DNA from: Chryseobacterium indologenes
GTDB taxonomy: Bacteria > Bacteroidota > Bacteroidia > Flavobacteriales > Weeksellaceae
Direction: 5' to 3'
Assembly (NCBI RefSeq): GCF_018362995.1
Contig: NZ_CP074372.1
Coordinates: 4,030,001-4,094,000, forward strand
DNA: 64,000 nt
How positions within the stretch are numbered: the stretch's first letter is position 1; each line of letters starts with the position of its first letter. Positions 58,432 through 64,000 of this stretch are shown here, piece by piece. Below the pieces are notes generated by a model. It had not been told where the DNA came from, ran no database searches, and worked only from the letters and a program-made list of their open reading frames with translations. The position numbers and the translations under genes are program-made.

Positions 58432-59724
58432 ATGAAAAAGATTTATACGCTATCTGCGGTTTTAGCCGCATTTGCTCTGCAGGCTCAGTTTACAGTGACC
58501 ATTCAGACTCCGGCAGACTTTAAAGATCAGGATGCTATTCTATATACATTAAACGGTTCAAAAGATATTATTGTTACTAAGGAACAGAGTAAGAATAGTA
58601 CATGGACTTTTAAATATCCAAGCAGCTATATGGGAATGATGAAAGTCTATTTCCCTGGCTCTAATAATACCGTAAGCTTTATTTCTGAAAATAAAAATGT
58701 CAATATTAAACTGGATATCCAGAATAATAAAGTTAAAGATGTTGCCTATCTGGATGAAGCGAATAATCTGATGAGTAAGCAGCAGGAGGGTTCACAAAAG
58801 AAAGAGCTTATATTGCCGGCTTTAGCACAAATCAAAGAATATTATAAAGACAATACAGACTTTGGAAAAGCACTGAAAATAGAGATCGACAGACTTTCCG
58901 GTACTTCAAGCTCTATTGATGCCGTTCAACATCCATTTATTACCTATTATAACACGAATTACAGTAAATTTGTTTCCCCTTCACAAGATGCCACCAAAAA
59001 AGTAGATCAGGAGGAAATAATCAACTTTCTGGACAAGTCAAATGATATGCTGGAAACTTCATCATTACTAAGACCAGTATTGGTATCTTATCTGAACTCC
59101 GGAGGAAATACCAATGTTACTGCTTCTGTTGATAAACTTTTAGACCGATTAAAAGTGGAAACTCCAAGAGGGCAGACTGTTTTATCAGAGTTGATCGATA
59201 TTTTTGATGTGTATGAGATGGATGAGTACAAGAGTAAATATTTGTCGCTTGCCAAAAATCTTAAGTGTACCATCAACGACAGACTTGCTTCTACACTAAA
59301 ATCGAATGCCAACATTGAAATGGGAGCTGCTTTCCCTAACTATAAGTTTCAGTCACCTGTAAATACTACAGCGAAGTCATTATACGATATAAAGGCTGAT
59401 AAAAAGGTTATTGTGTTTTGGTCATCCACTTGTTCGCACTGTGAAAGCGAACTTCCAAAACTTCTGGAAAAATACAATGAACTGAAGTCAAAGAATATTC
59501 AGGTTGTAGGGTTTTCTTTAGATGTTGACAAAAATTCTTATACTAAAAAAATTGCTGCATTTCCTTGGGTGAATGACTCAGAATTGAGAGGATGGAACAG
59601 CAGTTACACGGATATGTACAATATTCATGCAACTCCGACGTATTTTATTTTAGATGCTAACAATAAGATTATCAACAAACCAGATCATGTGGGAGATGTT
59701 TTGGAATATTTTAAGTTAAAATAA
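58432..59724 (+). CDS. Thioredoxin-fold protein (TlpA/ResA-like) with long N-terminal domain
   Basis: A 430-residue periplasmic protein: signal peptide MKKIYTLSAVLAAFALQAQ, a roughly 280-residue N-terminal beta/helical domain, and a C-terminal thioredoxin domain from about 300 with the redox motif WSSTCSHCESELPKL (CSHC) and cis-Pro ATPTYFI. Such proteins reduce or form disulfides during envelope assembly. It is behind its own terminator-bounded unit, 16 bases after the upstream hairpin, so it may be read from a weak internal promoter. Confidence 0.88.
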   Translation: MKKIYTLSAVLAAFALQAQFTVTIQTPADFKDQDAILYTLNGSKDIIVTKEQSKNSTWTFKYPSSYMGMMKVYFPGSNNTVSFISENKNVNIKLDIQNNKVKDVAYLDEANNLMSKQQEGSQKKELILPALAQIKEYYKDNTDFGKALKIEIDRLSGTSSSIDAVQHPFITYYNTNYSKFVSPSQDATKKVDQEEIINFLDKSNDMLETSSLLRPVLVSYLNSGGNTNVTASVDKLLDRLKVETPRGQTVLSELIDIFDVYEMDEYKSKYLSLAKNLKCTINDRLASTLKSNANIEMGAAFPNYKFQSPVNTTAKSLYDIKADKKVIVFWSSTCSHCESELPKLLEKYNELKSKNIQVVGFSLDVDKNSYTKKIAAFPWVNDSELRGWNSSYTDMYNIHATPTYFILDANNKIINKPDHVGDVLEYFKLK

Positions 59725-59725
59725 T

Positions 59726-59756
59726 TTTGGAGGTAAAGAAATATTTTCTATATTTG
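59726..59756 (+). promoter_or_regulatory. Consensus promoter of the tRNA gene
   Basis: TTTG (59726-59729), exactly 19 bases, TATATTTG (59749-59756). This is the best -33/-7 match in the window and lies 12 bases before the tRNA. Confidence 0.75.
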
Positions 59757-59768
59757 CACCACCAAAAC

Positions 59769-59842
59769 GGCGAGGTAGCTCAGTTGGTTAGAGCGCAGGA
59801 TTCATAACCCTGAGGTCACGGGTTCAATTCCCGTCTTCGCTA
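59769..59842 (+). tRNA. tRNA-Met (anticodon CAT)
   Basis: A 74-base cloverleaf: acceptor GGCGAGG / CTTCGCT (with a G-U end pair), D arm GCTC / GAGC, anticodon loop TTCATAA with CAT, T arm ACGGG / CCCGT with TTCAATT loop. The anticodon stem CAGGA / CCCTG has one A-C mismatch next to the loop. CCA is not encoded. The CAT loop with D-arm AGTTGGTTA fits an elongator tRNA, but tRNA-Ile2 (lysidine) is a formal alternative. Confidence 0.9.
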
Positions 59843-59843
59843 C

Positions 59844-59868
59844 AAACCGCCCTTAAACAGGGCGGTTT
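59844..59868 (+). terminator. Terminator of tRNA-Met
   Basis: AAACCGCCC / GGGCGGTTT perfect 9-bp stem, 7-base loop, then CTTTATTT. Confidence 0.85.
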
Positions 59869-59939
59869 CTTTATTTCACCCCCGAAAACATCCCCGATAA
59901 TATTTTTAGGAATAAAAAAATACCTAATAAAAGGTGTTT

Positions 59940-60779
59940 TTATTTGAATTCAACTTTTTGATTTAATTCTATTGGATTATTATTTTCTGAGAGCTCTTGT
60001 TTTAATTCTTTTTCAACATTCTTTAAGTACTCAGATTTTTGCTGTTCATTAGTAAAAAAAATTTCATTCCTAAATATTTTCTGTCTGATACTTTTCATGG
60101 GATCACTTTTAAATTCTTTTACTGTATCTATGTATTGTTCTAAACTTATTGTTTTAGACCCAATATATGAATTGTCTTCGAGTGTCTTATAAGAATTATT
60201 TTGAAGTTTTGAAATGCCAATTAGATTATAGCAATGACTATTAGTAGCATCACATATTTGAAGTATTAATCCTGGTAAACCATTAAATTTATAAGGACCA
60301 TCCTGAAAAGGTATGTCTGTAGAAAACCATGCAATCCACTTTCTCCCTCCAAATACTGTTGTTGCTTTTTGTACAGGATATGACAAAATTTGTTTTTTTT
60401 CCTTTAAAATTTCCCAATCTATTTTCCTTTTATCTTCTACCTTAAAGACAGGATTTATAGTGTGATTTTGAGTGTAAAAAAATAAATCTTTTTTTACTAT
60501 ATCTTTTTCAATAACGTATTGTGTTTTGATCAGAGGATCAGGGAATGTATAAACTCCTTTTGCAGCATTTACTTGCATAGTTGAGTCTGAAATTATTTTT
60601 TTTAGGCTAGAAAAGATAGATTTCCCTCCTTTTTTATCCAATTCTAAAACTGTTATCTCATTTATGACATTACTTTTATTTAAACTATCAGGGATAGACG
60701 TATAATTATAAATAAATCTCATGTTTTGCCCATAAACAAAACTTGAAATAAAAGAAATTAATAAAAATAAGTTTCTCAT
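59940..60779 (-). CDS. GLPGLI family protein of the peptide locus
   Basis: A 279-residue secreted protein: signal peptide MRNLFLLISFISSFVYGQ and the family block at about 145-185 (TTVFGGRKWIAWFSTDIPFQDGPYKFNGLPGLILQICD). It is a paralogue of the 6021 protein, but here its partner is a leader-peptide gene, 53 bases upstream on the same strand, and not an outer-membrane barrel. Flavobacterial leader-peptide loci often carry such a gene; I infer a role in handling, exporting or protecting against the peptide. No TonB-like gene is adjacent. Confidence 0.9.
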   Translation of the reverse strand: MRNLFLLISFISSFVYGQNMRFIYNYTSIPDSLNKSNVINEITVLELDKKGGKSIFSSLKKIISDSTMQVNAAKGVYTFPDPLIKTQYVIEKDIVKKDLFFYTQNHTINPVFKVEDKRKIDWEILKEKKQILSYPVQKATTVFGGRKWIAWFSTDIPFQDGPYKFNGLPGLILQICDATNSHCYNLIGISKLQNNSYKTLEDNSYIGSKTISLEQYIDTVKEFKSDPMKSIRQKIFRNEIFFTNEQQKSEYLKNVEKELKQELSENNNPIELNQKVEFK

Positions 60780-60832
60780 AATTTTATTAAATAAAGTTGG
60801 TCATTTATTTTAAAATGACCAACTATAAAATT

Positions 60833-61033
60833 TTACAATTTAACTAATACAGAACCAGGGGTAGTACAGGAAAGATCATCAGATGTTTCTACAACAACCG
60901 TTGAACTACATTTAGTACCTATACAGCAAGCATAAGTGCCAGGTCCAACTGGTTCTAAATTTTCACTCATACCTAAAGCACCTCCTTTAACTGTCTTTAA
61001 ATTCTCTCTCGAAAGTTTTTTTAATTTTTTCAT
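60833..61033 (-). CDS. Cys-rich bacteriocin-like leader peptide (peptide 2)
   Basis: A 66-residue peptide: leader MKKLKKLSRENLKTVKGG (1-18, double glycine), core ALGMSENLEPVGPGTYACC ... with four Cys (36, 37, 42, 56). The leader is the same type as in 38712 and 62805, so the peptide is expected to be cut after GG by the peptidase-type ABC exporter and secreted. It is followed by the GLPGLI gene. Its upstream sequence does not share the element of the other two peptides. Confidence 0.85.
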   Translation of the reverse strand: MKKLKKLSRENLKTVKGGALGMSENLEPVGPGTYACCIGTKCSSTVVVETSDDLSCTTPGSVLVKL

Positions 61034-61082
61034 AATAAGTTGTTTTTTAATTAATTAACAATACAATTATACATATATTTTT

Positions 61083-61313
61083 TTAATCACACTCACGGGA
61101 GTCCGTATTTACTAAAACTTTTTTATTATATAGAATATAGGCAAGGTGAAACAATGTTTTTGCTACATAAAATTCTTTGATTTTATTGATTTGCTTTTCA
61201 ACCGAACTTAAACTGTTAGGTTGAAAACCACTTTTTTTTAACCGTTCAGATATTTCATACTGATTTATTCCTTATTTAAGGTAATTAATAATCAATTTTT
61301 CGATTTCACCCAT
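61083..61313 (-). pseudogene. Small HTH regulator gene with in-frame TAA
   Basis: From the ATG at 61313 the frame reads MGEIEKLIINYLK, then TAA (codon 14), then stays open for 62 codons with strong coding character: GINQYEISERLKKSGFQPNSLSSVEKQINKIKEFYVAKTLFHLAYILYNKKVLVNT. EISERL ... SLSSVEKQINKIKE looks like a LuxR/NarL-type helix-turn-helix. Changing TAA to AAA or GAA would restore a 76-residue protein. It lies between leader peptide 2 and the HlyD gene and may once have regulated the locus. Confidence 0.6.
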
Positions 61314-61406
61314 ATCTGTTAGATCTGCTTTAGCCTATAAAAGCTGTAATCAATGAATTTTACTAATTGGATATGTTGAAAGTTTGACTAATCTAAATAC
61401 CATTAA

Positions 61407-61439
61407 AAAAGCCGTTCTACAATCTGTACAACGGCTTTT
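61407..61439 (-). terminator. Terminator of the HlyD gene
   Basis: AAAAGCCGTT / AACGGCTTTT 10-bp stem, 13-base loop, followed on the minus strand by T6; just after the stop of the 61461 gene. Confidence 0.85.
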
Positions 61440-61460
61440 ATATTTTATTTAAATTCTTTA

Positions 61461-62759
61461 TCAGACCTGATATCCAAGTAGCTTTCTTATTTGATAGAAG
61501 AATCTTTCAATCAATCGGAGATCTTGTGTTACGATCTCTGCGCTGCCTCTGAGTTCTTTATCGAATGTAAGCGTTTTGTTATAGCTGGTTTTTAATCCTT
61601 TTGGTAAAATAACATCTACGTAATAGTTTCCTTTATCATCAGGAATAAGAGATATGTTCTGTACTTTTCCTTCAATAATTCCATATTCCTGGAATCGGTA
61701 GTTATCAAGTTTAATCAATACTTTTTCGCCTGGAATTATTTTTCCTGAGTTTGTGGTAGGAACAGACATTCTGCCTACCAGCTGCTCTTTATTTTTAGGA
61801 AGAATAGAAAGGATAGGTTCACCCACTTTTACAAACTGATTTTCACCAAAAAATTGCTGGAAGCTGGCAATACCATCCGTAGATGATATGACAAGGTAAT
61901 TCAGTTCCCACTGTTTTAAAGATTTTCTCAGTTGCTCAAGGAGCTGTAAAGTTTGTGAAGAGTATGTAATTCTGTCTTTTTCTGTGTTAATGGCAGTTCC
62001 GCTTTTAGTTTTGTTAAGATTGGAAATGCCCTCATCCATTTGTGAAATGGTGATGTTAAGATTTTCAAGATTTTGCTGGGCCTGAAGATATTTGATCTTT
62101 TCATTTTCAAGTTCCATAGCTGAAATAACTCCCTGATTGAAAAGTTCCTGAGACCTGTTGAAGTTTTTCCTCGTCAGATCATATTTTATAGATTCCAGGT
62201 TTTTCTGTTGTTTTAAGGTAGCTATTCTTACGCGGTATTCAGAAATACTCTGATTGGCTGCCAGGTTTTCCGGAGCATAAGGCTGTAATCTTGTAAAAAG
62301 GGCTTCATCTTGAAATGCTTTTGCAAAACTGTTGTATTCGCCCTGTAATTCCCCCAATTTGAACCTTGAAGCCTGGGCAAGAGGGAAGTTATATAAATTA
62401 TCAGGAGTAATGGAGTCTATCAGCTTTTTAAGCTCTAGAATGTCCTTATAATTGGCCGCAGACTGCATTACCATCAGAACATCATTCTTTTTAACTTCCT
62501 GATGGTCTTTTATGAATATTTTTTCAATTTTCGAGCTTGTCCTTGCTTCGATCTTCTCCGGAGGATTCTGTGAAGTTACAATAATAGGTGCCGGTACAAA
62601 TTCCGGATATTTTATAATGTAACTCATTAAGAGAATCAACAAGAGAATAATAAATATAACGGTATTTCCCCAGCGTATCATCCAATGAGGAGGCTGGGTA
62701 AGAATATCCTGTACGCTTTCTGAGCGGAGTTCAATATTGTCTAAAACGTCTTCTTTCAT
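61461..62759 (-). CDS. HlyD-family periplasmic adaptor of peptide exporter
   Basis: A 432-residue membrane fusion protein. A membrane helix at about 33-50 (NTVIFIILLLILLMSYII) follows a short cytoplasmic N-terminus. The lipoyl-like half motif (EKIEARTSSKIEKIFIKDHQEVKKNDVLMVMQS) covers about 75-110, a long coiled coil follows to about 275, and then the beta-barrel (VGEPILSILPKNKEQLVGRM ... GEKVLIKLDNYRFQEYG). It links an inner-membrane ABC exporter to the outer membrane. It lies between two leader-peptide genes and downstream of the ABC gene. Confidence 0.92.
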   Translation of the reverse strand: MKEDVLDNIELRSESVQDILTQPPHWMIRWGNTVIFIILLLILLMSYIIKYPEFVPAPIIVTSQNPPEKIEARTSSKIEKIFIKDHQEVKKNDVLMVMQSAANYKDILELKKLIDSITPDNLYNFPLAQASRFKLGELQGEYNSFAKAFQDEALFTRLQPYAPENLAANQSISEYRVRIATLKQQKNLESIKYDLTRKNFNRSQELFNQGVISAMELENEKIKYLQAQQNLENLNITISQMDEGISNLNKTKSGTAINTEKDRITYSSQTLQLLEQLRKSLKQWELNYLVISSTDGIASFQQFFGENQFVKVGEPILSILPKNKEQLVGRMSVPTTNSGKIIPGEKVLIKLDNYRFQEYGIIEGKVQNISLIPDDKGNYYVDVILPKGLKTSYNKTLTFDKELRGSAEIVTQDLRLIERFFYQIRKLLGYQV

Positions 62760-62804
62760 TTTTCTAAGATAAAATTTCCCCCAATATTTCAGGGGGAATA
62801 TAAT

Positions 62805-62999
62805 TTAACCAAATGGGCAATTCCCGTCGTACCATGATGGTGGTGAAGTATCTGCATCCGGTGGACATGCAATATGATGGACACGGCATGGCATCCAGCT
62901 GCCAAGACACCAAGAACCACAACAATTGTTGTCCGGAATAACTACACCTCCGCTGACAAATGCCAGATCTTTTCTCGAAAGTTTTTTTAGATTTTTCAT
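62805..62999 (-). CDS. Cys-rich bacteriocin-like leader peptide (peptide 1)
   Basis: A 64-residue peptide: leader MKNLKKLSRKDLAFVSGG (1-18), core with six Cys (26, 27, 31, 38, 45, 61) and many Trp, Pro and His (NNCCGSWCLGSWMPCRVHHIACPP). It lies between the HlyD gene (45 bases downstream) and the ABC exporter gene (60 bases upstream). The upstream 50 bases share a conserved element with the orphan peptide at 38712. I infer a secreted, Cys-rich peptide; its target is unknown. Confidence 0.85.
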   Translation of the reverse strand: MKNLKKLSRKDLAFVSGGVVIPDNNCCGSWCLGSWMPCRVHHIACPPDADTSPPSWYDGNCPFG

Positions 63000-63049
63000 G
63001 ATTAAAATTAGTTTTTGTTTTTCCTACTCTATAAGCTTTTCGGTTCCGC
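63000..63049 (-). promoter_or_regulatory. Upstream element of leader peptide 1, shared with the orphan peptide
   Basis: On the minus strand GCGGAACCGAAAAGC followed by TTATAGAGTAGGA ends 22 bases before the ATG. The same text, with three or so differences, lies 22 bases before the ATG at 38712. Confidence 0.6.
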
Positions 63050-63059
63050 TATAATTTTG

Positions 63060-64000
63060 TTAGCTTCCTAATTCAAGCTGGTTTCTTACAAGTCTGTAAT
63101 ATTCTCCTCTTAAATCTACAAGGTCTGCATGACTGCCTTCTTCTACAACTTTCCCCTGATCCAGCACGATGATTTTATCCGCATGTCTTACTGTAGAAAG
63201 TCTGTGGGCAATAACCACCGCTGTTTTTCCTTTGAAGAACTGTTCAAGGTTTTCCATGATCACTTTCTCATTATTGGCATCCAGTGCTGATGTAGCTTCA
63301 TCAAACAAAATATATTCAGGAGATTTATAAACGGCTCTTGCAATGAAGAGTCTTTGTTTCTGACCACCGCTGACTCCAACACCTTCATTTCCGATTTTCG
63401 TATTATAACTTAACGGAAGACTTTCAATAAATTCTTTGATATTGGCTATTTCTACAGCACGTCTCAGTTTTTGTTTGTCAATATGGTCTTCACCTACAGC
63501 AATGTTATTGGCAATAGTATCGTTGAATACATAGCCTTCCTGCATTACCACTCCGCAATGATCTCTCCAGTATCTTGGCGAAATATTCTTCATATTGGTG
63601 CTTCCGATTCTGATTTCACCCTGATCAGGGTCATAAAACTTCATTAAGAGTTTCAACAGGGTTGTTTTTCCACTTCCGCTGGCACCCACAATTGCTGTAG
63701 TCTGCTGATAAGGAATTGTAAGGCTTAAGTTCTCAAAAACCGGAACATCGGAACCAATGTAACGGAATGACATATCTTTGATCTCGATGTCTTTCTTTGG
63801 AACATCTGTAACATACTGCTCATTTTTATCTTCCTCATCATCTTTATCATGAATTTCCCCTAATCTTTCAAGGGAAATTTTAGCATCCTGAGTCTGCTTG
63901 ATAAAGTCGATAAGCTGAAGAAGAGGGCTGTTCAACTGTCCGATAATATATTGTACAGAAAGCATCATCCCTAAAGTAAGGTTACCACTTAAAACCAGCT
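63060..64000 (-). CDS. Peptide ABC exporter, C-terminal part (probably C39 peptidase-containing)
   Basis: The frame continues past the right edge (LVLSGNLTLGMMLSVQYIIGQ before the first internal Met at 63968), so only the end of the transmembrane domain and the ATPase are visible. The ATPase has Walker A GASGSGKTT, signature VSGGQKQR, Walker B YILFDEATSALD and the H-loop AHRLS, in the order of type I exporters. With double-glycine peptides and a HlyD adaptor next to it, the full protein most likely carries an N-terminal C39 peptidase that cuts the leaders; that part is outside the window. Confidence 0.9.
   Translation of the reverse strand, partial: LVLSGNLTLGMMLSVQYIIGQLNSPLLQLIDFIKQTQDAKISLERLGEIHDKDDEEDKNEQYVTDVPKKDIEIKDMSFRYIGSDVPVFENLSLTIPYQQTTAIVGASGSGKTTLLKLLMKFYDPDQGEIRIGSTNMKNISPRYWRDHCGVVMQEGYVFNDTIANNIAVGEDHIDKQKLRRAVEIANIKEFIESLPLSYNTKIGNEGVGVSGGQKQRLFIARAVYKSPEYILFDEATSALDANNEKVIMENLEQFFKGKTAVVIAHRLSTVRHADKIIVLDQGKVVEEGSHADLVDLRGEYYRLVRNQLELGS

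Overview
The window reads as chromosome of a Flavobacteriia bacterium, most likely Chryseobacterium or a close Weeksellaceae relative. The supporting signs are low GC, TAnnTTTG-type -7 promoter elements with TTTG around -33, type IX secretion C-terminal domains, SusC-like/OMP barrels, GLPGLI proteins, M43 lipoprotein proteases and short bacteriocin-like peptides with the leader MKxLKKLSRxxL...GG. No ribosomal RNA, insertion sequence, prophage or CRISPR array was seen. One tRNA gene (Met, anticodon CAT) is present.

Layout. 1-3010: a five-gene unit with a DUF2589 protein (cut by the window edge), two unknown proteins, an unsecreted subtilase and a stand-alone I9-like small protein. 3077-12815: a secreted nuclease/phosphatase-fold enzyme, an OmpR-type two-component system, a GLPGLI protein, an outer-membrane barrel, an M1 peptidase and a PAP2 phosphatase. 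The two-component genes run divergently from the GLPGLI gene; that gene and the barrel gene each have three 7-bp ATTAACC boxes at an 11-bp period upstream. 12921-19430: three paralogous M43 metalloprotease lipoproteins around a four-gene operon (unknown protein, membrane protein, NarL-type kinase and regulator). 19748-22342: clpB.

22710-38576: a complete-looking aerobic phenylacetate operon (tetR, paaK, E, A, B, C, D, G, H, I, J, Y, Z) with extra genes inserted (alpha/beta hydrolase, a 102-residue unknown, DUF6624, an esterase) and long imperfect palindromes in most of its larger gaps. The enzymes activate phenylacetate to its CoA ester (PaaK), epoxidise the ring (PaaABCDE), isomerise it to oxepin-CoA (PaaG), open it and oxidise the aldehyde (PaaZ, here fused to a DUF1569 domain), and then beta-oxidise the product (PaaH, PaaJ, probably with the distant hydratase at 43057).

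38712-54829: a mixed region with an orphan Cys-rich leader peptide facing a CPBP protease, DUF4241 plus SMUG2, T9SS cargo, a tail-collar protein, a regulator with twin palindromic operators, a run of membrane proteins, a COQ4-like protein, a secreted T9SS subtilase, a pseudogene with an in-frame TGA, dtd, a degenerate Rieske-like lipoprotein, greA and a HIT protein. 54898-59842: clpX, a T9SS cargo protein, a small PID-CTERM-like protein, a thioredoxin-like protein and tRNA-Met.

59940-64000: a peptide export locus on the minus strand, cut by the window end: ABC exporter, Cys-rich leader peptide, HlyD-type adaptor, a broken HTH gene, a second leader peptide and a GLPGLI protein. The orphan peptide at 38.7 kb carries nearly the same upstream 50 bases as the peptide next to the exporter, so the two are probably co-regulated and share the exporter. 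This peptide/GLPGLI/exporter set, together with the GLPGLI-barrel-two-component set, is the best candidate for an under-described system here.
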